Of a DNA stretch of 64,000 nucleotides, positions 46,340 to 56,405 are shown one piece after another; the stretch's first letter is position 1, and every line of letters starts with the position of its first letter. Below the pieces are notes generated by a model. That model was given only the letters and a program-made list of their open reading frames with translations, ran no database searches and was not told the DNA's origin. The DNA comes from Ontholestes murinus (Eukaryota > Arthropoda > Insecta > Coleoptera > Staphylinidae): assembly GCA_963969525.1 (NCBI GenBank), contig OZ018397.1:48842963-48906962 (forward strand). Reading direction: 5' to 3'. Both the position numbers and the translations under genes were made by a program.

Positions 46340-47500
46340 AAATCCCTAGAACGTCCTCTCAAAAAGCCATGCTGTTTACTTGTAAGTATACGTCTACTTA
46401 ACCAACCTAGTTACTGTGACAAAATAAAGTCTAATAATTTAGGAATTGATGATTGCAAGCACACCCCTCTATAGTTCTCAATATCATTTCTACATCCACT
46501 TTTATAGATAGGAGTTATATAACTAGCTTTCCAGGATTCTGGAACAGCTTGTTCTGAAATACTTCTTTGAAATAGTAAGGTCACAGGAGGAGTGAGAGTG
46601 CAAATACAATTCTTCAAAAACCAATTAGGAATATTATCGGGGCCACATGAAACGGATTGTTTAAGTTTACTAATTGCATCAAACACCAATATAGCGTTTA
46701 CAGTAAACCTATAGCAAGGATCAATACAGTTAGATTTAGTGATATTGTGGAAAGAAGCCCTACTAACACTGTTAGTACTGTTGACACTATAAGCCGCCGA
46801 AAATGATTTCGCAGAGATTTACGGTATCCTGACTATTGTTACTTTGACAATTATTCAAATACATACTAACTGGTACACCCTTAATATTTTTGGATTCATC
46901 AACAAAATCCCAAAATCATTTACTGTTTGTACTAATTTTGTTTTCAATCTTTGTAATGGAAATTTTATACAATTCAGTACTTAAATTTTTGCACTGACTC
47001 CGCAAATTTTGAAATTTAAGATAATCGTCGTAAAGATTAGTTTCTTTGTATTTACAGTGCACTGACTTCTTTAATCTTATAAGATCTATTAGTTTTTTAG
47101 TAAACCCTTTGGGATACATGTTGTTATAATGCGACTTTAATGGAACATATAAATTAATTAGATGATACAAAATGTTATAGAAAATATTTACAACTTCATT
47201 TATTTCAGAACAACTACAAAATAAATCAACCCACGAAACACTAGCAAATATATTGTTAATTTCAAAATAATTCGCTTTCTTAAAATCTCAACAATAGTAT
47301 CATGATGCTCCTCACAGATCATATCAATGTCATAGGCAATATGATGGTGCGAATTTTCACACAAAAGATCATTGGCCGATTTAACATTAATATTACCTGC
47401 AGACCCAAACACCAGATCAAGAAATACTCCATTAGGATTAGGTATATCATTTAGTTGAGATAAGTTATAATAGCTAAAAGACCCTACTATGCACTCAGCT
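46340..47500 (-). mobile_element. Non-LTR retrotransposon fragment, both ends missing
   Basis: The minus strand carries the end of an endonuclease domain, a linker, and the start of a reverse transcriptase, then stops at the KQHGF motif near 46350. The 5' side ends abruptly at about 47500 against a gag relic on the opposite strand. With neither 5' end, RT core nor 3' end, it is an internal fragment left by deletion or rearrangement. Confidence 0.75.
46340..47500 (-). pseudogene. Endonuclease-reverse transcriptase relic
   Basis: From high to low coordinates. At 47500-47280 endonuclease-like LSQLNDIPNPNGVFLDLVFG and a damaged catalytic-His region (ENSHHHIAYDID). At 47170-46916 the linker (KGFTKKLIDLIRLKKSVHCK, KFQNLRSQCKNLS). 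At 46689-46411 the RT start (KLKQSVSCGPDNIPNWFLKN, VPESWKASYITPIYKSG, ENYRGVCLQSSIPKLLD), then a TAA where a sense codon is expected (FILSQ, stop, LGWLSRRILTSKQHGF) in the same frame. Frameshifts separate the three parts. It differs in sequence from the LINE at 0.2-2.1 kb, so it is a different family or an old copy. Confidence 0.75.
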
Positions 47501-47515
47501 TTATTCGTACACATG

Positions 47516-48117
47516 TTTGGAATATTCAAATTTCAAAAACACAACGAAACACCTCGTGCTTTTGTACAAAAAATCGAAAACTTATTTAAAAAAATCCGTG
47601 CAACACTTGCTTTAGACGAAACATTATTAAATCAAGAAGAAAACTCATTAAATAATGAAAAAATTACACTTTTATCGGGACTAAACGAACCATTTGGTTC
47701 CATAATTCGTTCATCAATGACCTAAAAGTTTAGACGAAGCAGAACAATTCCTAATTGAAGAAGAAAATATTGCATATTTAAAAAGTTTCAGAAACGCAAA
47801 ACCTAATAATTCATTTAATGATAAAATAATTCCACAAGCAAATTACGGAAATTTTAATCCGAAATCAAATCAAAATAATAATTTTTCAAACAGATTCCCA
47901 CAAAACAAAAATTGTAATTAAAGTTAAAAAATCTAAATCAATCAAATAATTATCCACATCAAAATAATAATTTCAAAAAGGAAAATCCAAGAATAAACCA
48001 ACCAAGTACGTCTCAAAATAATAATAACCAAAGACAATCAGTGATTCATAAAAATTCGCAATACAATAATTCAAACAGAAATTTACACCGAATTGGAGTT
48101 CATAAATCTACGTTTTG
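47516..48117 (+). pseudogene. gag-like relic of an LTR retroelement
   Basis: The + strand reads ETPRAFVQKIENLFKKIRAT, LLNQEENSLNNEKITLLSGL and EPFGSIIRSS. A frameshift at about 47720 leads to PKSLDEAEQFLIEEENIAYL and then an Asn/Gln-rich stretch (KSNQNNNFSNRFPQNKN). Another shift gives NYPHQNNNFKKENPR and SQYNNSNRNLHRIGVHKSTF and a stop at 48115-48117. This is the layout of Gag in Ty3/gypsy elements of the errantivirus type: a helical core, then a low-complexity polar tail. No zinc knuckle, pol, LTR or envelope is present. It is truncated at its 5' side where it meets the LINE fragment. Confidence 0.55.
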
Positions 48118-48149
48118 AACAGTTATCAATTGCTTTTCAAGAACTTCCA

Positions 48150-51100
48150 CGTGTTCTTTACACAAGGGTAATAAATAAATGATTGGTGTAGGTCAAAAGT
48201 ACGATAGGGTAATGGCTTATTCAAGAGTACATTAGGACAAGTGTTAAGTTATTTGGGATAGGTTTAGAGTACCCTAGGACAAATAATAATTTATTAGCCT
48301 ACGCTAAGAGAACGCAAGGGCAATAAATAATTTATTGAGGTAGGTCAAGCTTACGCTAGGGTAATGAATAATGTATTTGCTTATATCGAGAGTACGCTAG
48401 GTCAACAAATTATTTTCGGAATAAGTGAAGAGTAAGCTAGTGTTTTTCAACATTTATTGTGAGAGGTCCAGAGTATGCGAAGACAATAAAAAAAAATATT
48501 GTGGTAGATCGAGATTACTTTTAAAACATCTTTATTAAAGTAACAGTTACAATATAAACATATAACATAATACATATATTCGGTATGATCGGTGTTAGTC
48601 CATCATTTTCTGGTCTATCGACCGTTAAGTCTTTTTGCCCTGACTTCTCTATCAGTTGTTTTCTTGTTTGTGAATTTTCAATCTCAATTTTGACAATTAT
48701 AAATTGTTTTTCATTATTTTTTATATGTTCATTCTCTATTGTTTTTAACAGTCTTTATAAGTGTTTATTTGTTGTTGATTTTTTTTTCAGTAGACTCTTC
48801 TGTTTGATTTTTTTTAAATAATATCTTTGAGTTTTTTCAATGTTCAACTTGTTTATTAATAGTTTTTTGGGAGGTGTGTTGTTTTCTACTAATTACTATG
48901 TTTATAATAGATAACAATTACAAGTTGTATATTCTTTTATTATCGTCATCAAATGTTGTCTTTTCTACTGTTTTTTTTTTAATTATCAATATTTTTTATT
49001 CCTTTTTCCTTTTTATTCATCGAATTATTTTCAGAAAGTAATAAACAAGCTTTTTCTAAATGTAACACTATTAGCAAAAATTATATAAAAAGATCATTTA
49101 AACAAATAATTGTTGTTAAAAATGGGGAAAATAATGTTTTGTTTAAATTTCCTAATTTTGGAACTTACGTTTTTGACAATTATAATTTATTTTCCTGAAT
49201 TTTGGTATGATGTTTAGGCTAGGGCAATAAATAAAGTATTGACTTAGCTCTAGAGGCATTGATTAATTTATTAACCTAGATCAAGAGTACACTACGACAA
49301 TTCGTTAATTGGGGTAGGTCAAGAGTACGCCAGGACAATGAATAATTGCTAGAACAAAAAATATAGTATCTAGGTCAAGAATACGCTGGGTCAATGATAA
49401 ATTTATTGGGGTAGATCAAGGGTACGCCGGAACAATAAATAATGTATTATCCTTGGTCAAGAGTATGCTAGGGCAATAGTTAATTTATTAGGGTAGGCCA
49501 AGAATTCTAATGACTTAATTTTATTTATTCTTTTAAAACTCTATTATAGATTGTTTTCTTTTATATTTCTCTAAATATTTTTTTTTAATCTCTACTATTC
49601 AAATATTATATCCGAAAAAGCTGATGAAAGAATTAAAGAGTAAATATAAATCAAAGACTTCAGATATAAAGGAGGACCCTTACTGATTTAATATCATGGT
49701 TAATAGTTGTGCTTTTGTCGGACAAAATTTTATGTATGCTTTTTAAATAATTTATTTTTATGAATATTATTTAAGATAGAAGGCCAAATAAATAAATAAA
49801 ATTTATTGTTCTTTTAAATATTATTTTTTTTCAAAACTTTAACAAATATTTTTTCATAATTTCTACTAGTTTTGACAATTGCAATTTGTTTTCAGGACGA
49901 TTTATTTTTTAAACTAATTTTAGAACATTAAAAAACAAGTGTTTTACTAAATTAGAGTATAAACAAAAAAGTATTACTTAAAAAATAAATTACGAGATGA
50001 AAACATATTATTGTTTATTTTTTTAAGAAAACCATTATAAATAAATGAGTGATTTATTTGTCAATATTTCATTTTTGTTGAGCCCCCCTTCCCCTATTTT
50101 TTCACAAATCTTCGATTTTGATAATTATTAATTATTATTGGCTATGGTAATAAATACATTTTTGGAATAGGTCAAGAGTACGATAGGGAAATAATTAATT
50201 TATTAGCCTATACGCTGGTGCAATGATAAATTATTGGAATGGGCCAAGAATGTGCCAGAGCAGATAATAATTTATTAGCCTAGGTCAATAATACGCTGAG
50301 GCAATAGTTATTTTTTGGGATAGGTTAAGAGTACGCTAGGAAAATGAATAATATGTTGGGATAGATTAGAAGTACGCTAGCATAATGAATAATTTCTTAG
50401 CTTACGTCAAGAGAGCGCAAGAGCAATAAAGAATTTATTGAGGTAAGTCAAGCGTAAGCTAGTGTAATGGATTAAGTCAGGAGTAATGTAGGGCAAAGAG
50501 ATATTTTTCGGAATAAGTGAAGAATAAGATAGAGTATTCAAACATTCATTGCAATTGGTGTAGAGTATGCTAGGATACTTTTAAAATTTTTGACAATTAC
50601 AAATTGTCTTTAATGATTTTTCAAATGTTGTTTCTTTATTGTTTTTGATAGTTATCTATTGTTTTTTGGTATAAAAATAACGCTGTTTATTGCTTACTTC
50701 ACTTGTTTATTAAGCGTTAAATGTATATTTCGTTCACAAGGAGAAAATTATCAATAACACTGCAAACTACTGATAATATTCACCTTGTGAACGAAATATA
50801 CATTTAACGCTTAATAAACAAGTGAAGTAAGGAATAAACTGAGTGTTATTTTCATTTACAAAACACTTTACGTAAACTCAAACCAACAATAGTGTTTTTT
50901 GCGTGTTTATTCATTGTTCTTGTTTTTTTTTCAATAGTCTATCCTGTTAAAAATATTTTTGAGCCTTTTTAAATGTTCAACTTCTTTGCTAATTGTTTAT
51001 TTTGGGAGGTTGTTAGTTTTAAATGTATTCTACAAATTATTACGTTCGTAATAACTAACGATTGTTATATATTCTTTTAATATCCTATCATCAATCGGTT

Positions 51101-51930
51101 TTCTTTTTTAATTTCTTTAAATGTTTTAGTTTTGAGTTATATCTACTGTTCTTTAGAAGTATAAATATTTCTTTGGTCCGTTTAAACATTTTTTTTTTAA
51201 ACTCTGTCAATTATAAATTGTTTTTTACAATTAGGTATACAAATAGTTTTTTTCTTCATAAATTTCTACATTTTTTGACAATTACATATTGCATTCAGCA
51301 CGAACTATAAATTATTATCAGAACATAAAAAACAAGATAAATAAATAGTTAACTTTGTTGGTATCACTTTTTATTTACTTTTGTAACTATAGTTTCGACA
51401 ACTTCAGCTTGTCATTATCAAACCTGTATCATTACCAAACGTATCCCGAAGTGAAAGCCTCCACAATTACTTATTTACAAAAAACAAGACTTAAAATCAA
51501 TTAAAACGTATTTAACAATCGAAATAAAAAAATGACTGTTTAAATTTACAAAAAAAGGAAAAGTTAATTAGGAATAAAAGAGTGATTCGTTTGTCAATTG
51601 TTTTTTTGAGAATTTTTTTCACAAATCTAGGTTATGTAATTCAAAAGTACGATAGGGCAATAGTTAATTCATTACAATAGGTCCGAAGTATGCTAGGATA
51701 AAAGTAATTTATTAGCCTAGGTCAAAAGAACGCAAGGGTAAAGAGTAGTTTATTGAGGTAGGTCAGGGTAATGAATTATGCATTTTCTTAGGTCAAGAGT
51801 ACGCCAAGGTAATGATTAATTTTTCGGAATAAGTGATGAATTTAAATAGGATGTTTAAACATTTATTGTGATAGGTGTAGAGTATGCCACAACAAAAAAT
51901 ATTGTAGTAGGTCAAGACTACTTTTAAAAA
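48150..51930. repeat. Composite region: 46-bp unit arrays alternating with T-rich blocks
   Basis: Arrays of the unit TAGGTCAAGAGTACGCTAGG + GCAATAAATAATTTATT (about 46 bp) lie at 48150-48500, 49210-49500, 50130-50580 and 51630-51930. T-rich blocks between them are themselves repeated: TTTGGGAGGT lies at 48866 and 51001 (2135 bp apart), and TTTTGACAATTGCAATTTG / TTTTGACAATTACATATTG at about 49870 and 51277. Short open frames here are Phe/Ser/Ile strings. No genes. Confidence 0.8.
50674..50852. repeat. Near-perfect hairpin, about 68-70-bp arms, 41-nt loop
   Basis: The left arm 50674-50741 contains ACTTGTTTATTAAGCGTTAA and ATTTCGTTCACAAGG. The right arm 50783-50852 contains CCTTGTGAACGAAATATACA and TTAACGCTTAATAAACAAGT. 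The central 54 bp are essentially exact; mismatches occur only near the base. Confidence 0.95.
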
Positions 51931-52060
51931 TTTTGTACGTTTTTAACTTCTTTGTCAGTTTATTTTTTAATAATTAATAGTGTAATAGAGTAATTGTTTT
52001 AACTGTTAGCTGGAGTTTTTATCATTACAATGGGAAACAAGTGCAGAAATACTCATAAAG
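51931..52060. other. AT-rich spacer
   Basis: Nothing recognised. Confidence 0.3.
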
Positions 52061-52074
52061 AAAATTTATTTTTC

Positions 52075-52208
52075 TCACTATACAGACTTCATGAAGGATT
52101 CGATCATGTTCATTATGAAGGCCTTATTGCAAAATTATCATCAATGGGTTTTGATTCCATGATCATTAATTGGATTAAAAAATATTGTTACATTGATTTA
52201 TGTATCTA
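52075..52208 (+). pseudogene. LINE reverse transcriptase fragment (motif A region)
   Basis: YTDFMK then, after a frameshift, GFDHVHYEGLIAKLSSMGFD and SMIINWIKKY before a TAA at 52206-52208. This is the ..YTDF.KAFD.V.H..L..KL...G.....W.. stretch of LINE reverse transcriptases. Only about 130 bp survive. Confidence 0.7.
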
Positions 52209-52580
52209 AACAATCATTACACATAAAAATTTGTCTAAGTAATTTTTCACTATTCTAGAATGGTGTTAGTGCTAATGAACTAACTCACAAATGGAAGTCG
52301 AATATTAAAACCTCGTGCTTAATTAACGAATCGATTTTTGAGTTCTTATAATCTCTTATCACATTAATCTCTTCAACTTTTCTCTTTAATATCCCTCTCA
52401 TGTCTGTACAATAAGTATAATCTCATTATCTTTCAAATTATATAAAAGAGTTCACTCTAATAGTAAATTCTCAAGCCAACTCTTGACCTGTGTAATTATT
52501 CTATATTAACGAGACAAATAAGATAAAATCCTCGTCTGCAAATGAAAAAAAATAAATGCCGAAAAATATGAAAATCCATT
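52209..52580. other. AT-rich unique DNA, nothing recognised
   Basis: No repeat, coding or RNA signature recognised. Confidence 0.3.
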
Positions 52581-53300
52581 TGTTAATAAATTATTAATTA
52601 GACCAAACAACGACATATTTACAAACCGTCGTGAACATGTTTGCGGTGCAAATAGGGACCGAAAGGGCCGACAAAGTGCCGCATAATTCCCGCCTCATTC
52701 TCACACTTCTTTTATGTTTGAAGAAGTCCTAATTTAAAATACACCAGCGTTTTATGTACCTAGTTAAATAATGAAATCTCTGTGTCCTTTTGTAACGTAA
52801 CATGTCGCCGATAAAGCATTTTATTACGGTCCGTCACGTTCCCCTATGGCTGCAGACAAATAAAAAGGCACATATTCTTAGAATATATGGGCACCGTGCA
52901 TGTGGTCCCAGGAAATTCCTACTGAATTTTGACGGCCCCAAAAAGACGCACACCCAAAATTGGAGCCCGTTCCTCTTCCAATTTAACGCGGTGTACTTCT
53001 TCATCTAAAGCCCATATACAATAAATTAGGCGGAATTGGTGAAGTGGGCATTTGGTAAATTTTTACGTCTCAATTACTCGTAACTTATGTTCTAATTCTG
53101 GAAATTAAACAATTAATTTTTATGGCGAACGTTATATTTGATGGGCGCTATTAATTATGGAAGCGGCGAGATGTTCTTCGGGCTTAATTAGCTCTCCGCG
53201 GCGCGTAGGAGCAAAAAAATGTTTTGGGTAAAACAGGATTTCTCCGGATTAATTCGAATTAAATTAGAGGAAACGTTTACGCGGATGCCATTAATATTCC
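52580..53300. promoter_or_regulatory. Unique island 7 (candidate regulatory element)
   Basis: Complex, CpG-containing sequence (GGGACCGAAAGGGCCGAC, TATGGGCACCGTGCATGTGG, CTCTCCGCGGCGCGTAGGAG) with TTTTATGG and TTAATTA/TAATTAG sites suited to Hox-class factors. A 68-codon open frame at 52802-53008 is not recognisable. Confidence 0.4.
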
Positions 53301-53384
53301 AAACAGTCTTTCAATTCGTGCAATTTATAAATCATGAATTTATTTATATTTATGACTTCTCCTTTTTATGTATGTATTTATATA

Positions 53385-53800
53385 TATATTATTTAAGATC
53401 AATGGAGAAAATATTAATAGATTTTAATTTATGATACCTAACGCGGAGAATTTGCCAATCATTTGAAAACATAAAATAAAAGTTCAAAATTTGCTTCGAT
53501 ATATTTTTCATACGCAAAAAATTAAATACTTCCTATAAAAATTAAGGTGCAGAAATTCTTTAAAAAGGAAGCAATTGATTAAAAAATAATACGTAGAGAT
53601 AGCAACAAAATTTTCATATCCCAAACATTAACTGGGGCAGTCGGTAGAATCATGCCAATCCATAAATAAAAAAATTAAAAGGGTGATATTTTTTGAAAGT
53701 TCATATTTACTTTTGATTAAAAATATGTCTCTAATTTTTGATCAAATAACTCAATAATTTGAATATTGAATTGATTAATTCACTATGTTTTAACTACAAA
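53385..53800 (+). mobile_element. LTR end plus tRNA-Ser primer-site fragment, copy 1
   Basis: Aligns over about 330-400 bp with 58715-59030: GAGAAAATATTAAT(A/G)GATTTTAATT, ACTTCCTATAAAAATTA, CAATTGATTAAAAAA.AAT, then AACTGG.GCAGTCGGTAG and CATATTTACTTTTGATTAAA. A tRNA-Ser-type primer site sits inside, so the left part is probably the end of a 5' LTR and the right part a leader. Confidence 0.6.
53633..53650 (+). other. Primer-binding site, tRNA-Ser type (two changes)
   Basis: TGGGGCAGTCGGTAGAAT differs at two positions from TGGCGCAGTCGGTAGGAT, the complement of the insect tRNA-Ser 3' end used by several errantivirus-type gypsy elements. Confidence 0.6.
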
Positions 53801-54234
53801 TTATTATTGTACAAATATTATATAACGTGTAGGTATAAATATATAAATCTAAACAACACAGTACGACTCGAGTTTCGACGTTTTATTGTCAGTATCAAGT
53901 GAATTATAAATTTATGAAATTTTGATTTTATACTAACTATTTTGGAGTAAGGGAGTATATGCTGGTAGTTTTTTGCGGATTGTCTCGGGAGGACGGTACC
54001 AGATTAAAAAGTGGCGAAATGATTAGTCTGCTCATTAAGAAAATTGACTGATGAATTGAACTGAATTTTCTTGAAAGCAAGTCTATCAAAAACAGTTTCT
54101 AATTCAATGAGATCTCATCCAATAAGATTCGTGAAACAATAACAAACATAAAAAATAAAACCAGTAGGGATATCTATGAAATAAGTATGGTATTAATAAA
54201 ATGTTGATAATACCTTTAACAAAATTATTTAATG
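53801..54234. other. AT-rich DNA, nothing recognised
   Basis: No coding or repeat signature seen apart from weak charged frames near 54030-54180. Confidence 0.3.
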
Positions 54235-54455
54235 AATGCATAAGAAAGCTTTTGATTTTATGTCATAAAATGTAACATTACGTAATACATTACTAAAGTG
54301 TTTTATTACTCAAATCCTATATTGTAGACAGACATCATACCAAGGCACACTATCAGAAATGGCTCCAGTTAAATGCGGTGTTCCTCAAGGGTCAGTCCTA
54401 GGGCCTGTTTTGTTTATAATTTATATAAACGACTTGCCATTATGTGATTCGTAGA
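54235..54455 (+). pseudogene. LINE reverse transcriptase fragment (motifs A-B)
   Basis: KKAFDFMS, then RQTSYQGTLSEMAPVKCGVP and QGSVLGPVLFIIYINDLPLC, ending at a TAG soon after. GVPQGSVLGPVLF is motif B and INDL the motif preceding the catalytic aspartates, which are missing. It ends where a different LINE fragment (54480 onward) begins. Confidence 0.75.
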
Positions 54456-54479
54456 TTGGGCGACATGCAATCCAAGGTC

Positions 54480-55872
54480 GAGCAATAGTTTGTGCCAAAC
54501 AAACTCATATTTGTTTGCCTTTACATTTCACCAAATTCTAATCTTGAAGCTTATGAGAAATTTATTGATGAATTAGAAATAAAGATTAATTTGGCCCATC
54601 CTAATATAATTAGCGGCGATTTCAATCAACCACACCTTTTCCAACAAGAACTGCGTAATGTACAATCATCTCGGCAATCTACATCTATATCGAATTTTAT
54701 TAACTATAACAGATTACTTCAATCAAAATCTATACTTATCTTTCAATCAAAAATGCTTGATTTAACACAAATAACTTAAAATGTAATAACCTTGAAGACT
54801 TAGATCCCATTTCAAAGGTAGATATTTATCATCCTCTCTATTAATATTGCCTTTAGTGCTAACTTACTCAGGTTAATTAAATTAAAAAGTAAATATTTAA
54901 AACTTTATAACCAGAGAAAATTATTGTGCTATAAATTAAGAGAAGCAAGGTTAAATGTGAATCCAGCACGATTACAATGCTTACTTAAAACTTCAAGAAA
55001 ACAACAATAAAAGAGCTCCTAAAAAATTTTGGTCTTTTATAAGAAGTAAAAATTCAGCGACAATTGTACCAGGCATTATGAATTGAAACAATCAGGTCAT
55101 AGATTCGGAACAAGACATTGGTAATAGCTTTGCAAAACTTCTTTAAAAGTGTGAAAAAATCACATCAAATTATGTCTCCGCATTCCTCAGGTTGTCTAAA
55201 GACACTGTTGGCTATTACTCATATTTCGGAAGAAGATATCTCAGGCAAAAAGCTAAGATGACATGATTTATATTATGTTTTGTAAAACCTTTGCAGCGTA
55301 TTTTTAATCTCATACTCAATACTTCTGTGTTTCCTGGGATTAGGAAAAAGGTAAGTATATCGCCAATTTTTAAGTCTGGCAATAAAAACTTTATAGCAGA
55401 TTATTATCCAATCTCAGTTTTAAATAATTTTGCGAAAGTTTTTGAAGCAATATTGTCCAAATTAATATCTTGTCATATATCAAAATATATCAACCAGAAT
55501 CAACACGGTTTCATGCCTCATCGATCTACAGCAACAAAATTACTTAATTTCACACAATTTACAGCTGGACCTTCTTGGGCAGGTTGATGTAATTTATTTA
55601 GATTTTTTTCAAAAGTCCTTTGACAGTATTTACCATAGTATTGCTATTCAAATGCTCGAAGTTCGTTTTTTCTACAGCACTATGCCAACTTGTTAAATCC
55701 TATTTAGATGATAGGTCACAGTATGTCGAATTTAATGGTATCAAATCTTTTGAATTTATCCCTACAAGCGAAATACTAAAAGGCTCAAACTTAGGACTTC
55801 TCATATTTATTTGTTTTATAAATGATCTTGTTGATATTATAAAAACGCTTTATTTTCGTAATCATATCTTCA
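54480..55872 (+). mobile_element. Non-LTR retrotransposon fragment (endonuclease to RT)
   Basis: A + strand run of endonuclease, linker and reverse transcriptase in the expected order, broken by many stops and frameshifts. It lacks the first part of the endonuclease and everything after the INDL motif, where a hammerhead-like dispersed motif (55873) takes over. Confidence 0.75.
54492..55872 (+). pseudogene. Endonuclease-reverse transcriptase relic
   Basis: 54492-54779 reads LIFVCLYISPNSNLEAYEKF and NIISGDFNQPHL; GDFN is the endonuclease active-site motif, followed by LLQSKS..MLDLT and, after a shift, a D.YHP.L-like site at about 54818. 55291-55587 reads VSISPIFKSGNK, ADYYPISVLNNFAKVFEAIL and NQNQHGFMPHRSTATKLLNF. 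A break at about 55580 is followed by VDVIYLDFFQKSFDSIYHSI (motif A, Asp present). 55690-55845 reads SYLDDRSQYVEFNGIKSFEF and KGSNLGLLIFICFINDLVDI; the QG of motif B is altered to KG. The catalytic aspartate pair is not present. Confidence 0.75.
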
Positions 55873-55899
55873 GGCCAAGAAGCCACAGTGTGGCGAAAC
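55873..55899 (+). repeat. Hammerhead-core-like hairpin motif, copy C
   Basis: GGCCAAGAAGCCACAGTGTG GCGAAAC: same hairpin GCCAC-AGT-GTGGC and GAAAC as copy A, but CTGAAGA has become CCAAGA. It is followed by AATTGTAGCG and, about 45 bp later, TATAGTTTTATTTATAT. It abuts the end of the LINE relic. Confidence 0.4.
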
Positions 55900-56020
55900 A
55901 ATTGTAGCGTTTTGCAATATATATCTGAAAGTGCTTATATAGTTTTATTTATATAAAAGTACAAGTTATCTATTTATATCGAATCTCCGACTTGACTTCT
56001 GTAAACTCTACATTTTATTA
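55900..56020. other. AT-rich spacer after the hairpin motif
   Basis: Short AT-rich stretch; nothing recognised. Confidence 0.3.
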
Positions 56021-56330
56021 ATGTACTGTGCTCTTTCGAGAATAATTATTGAATTGGATTTGTCTTCTTTAGTAAGACTAAAGACTAAAACTCGCTCCAC
56101 ACGTTCAGGAGCAAAATCAGCTATAAAAACCACCCAACTCACATGGATTAGGTCGCAAATTCAAAACCTTCATCGGAGGAGAGATGTAATTCCAAATAAT
56201 CTCAAGGTATTGCATTCGGAACTAACGTATAAATTACATTAGGTAGAATTCACCATCTTTGATGATTTTATTCGCAAAAATGTAAGCAATGATAATCATA
56301 AAAATATCTTAAATGATGTTTTACTGATTG
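56021..56330 (+). pseudogene. Unrecognised basic coding fragment
   Basis: An open stretch (56021-56242) encodes KTKTRSTRSGAKSAIKTTQ followed by LTWIRSQIQNLHRRRDVIPN and LKVLHSELTYKLH, and coding-like sequence may continue (VEFTIFDDFIRKNVSND) past the stop. Lys/Arg-rich helices of this sort occur in retroelement Gag and in LINE linkers. No family is identified. Confidence 0.3.
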
Positions 56331-56405
56331 AAGTGTGAGATAGAGGCCATCCACCCACCCTACATATACATGATAACTTTAATTGCTAATCGTTGATGAT
56401 TTTCC
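56327..56405 (+). repeat. Dispersed repeat (GTGGGATAG..CCACCCACCC), copy 1
   Basis: ATTGAAGTGTGAGATAGAGG then CATCCACCCACCCTACATAT and ACATGATAACTTTAA.T, ending GTTGATGATTTTCCT. Copies lie at 58147 (direct) and 58440 (inverted). Confidence 0.7.
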
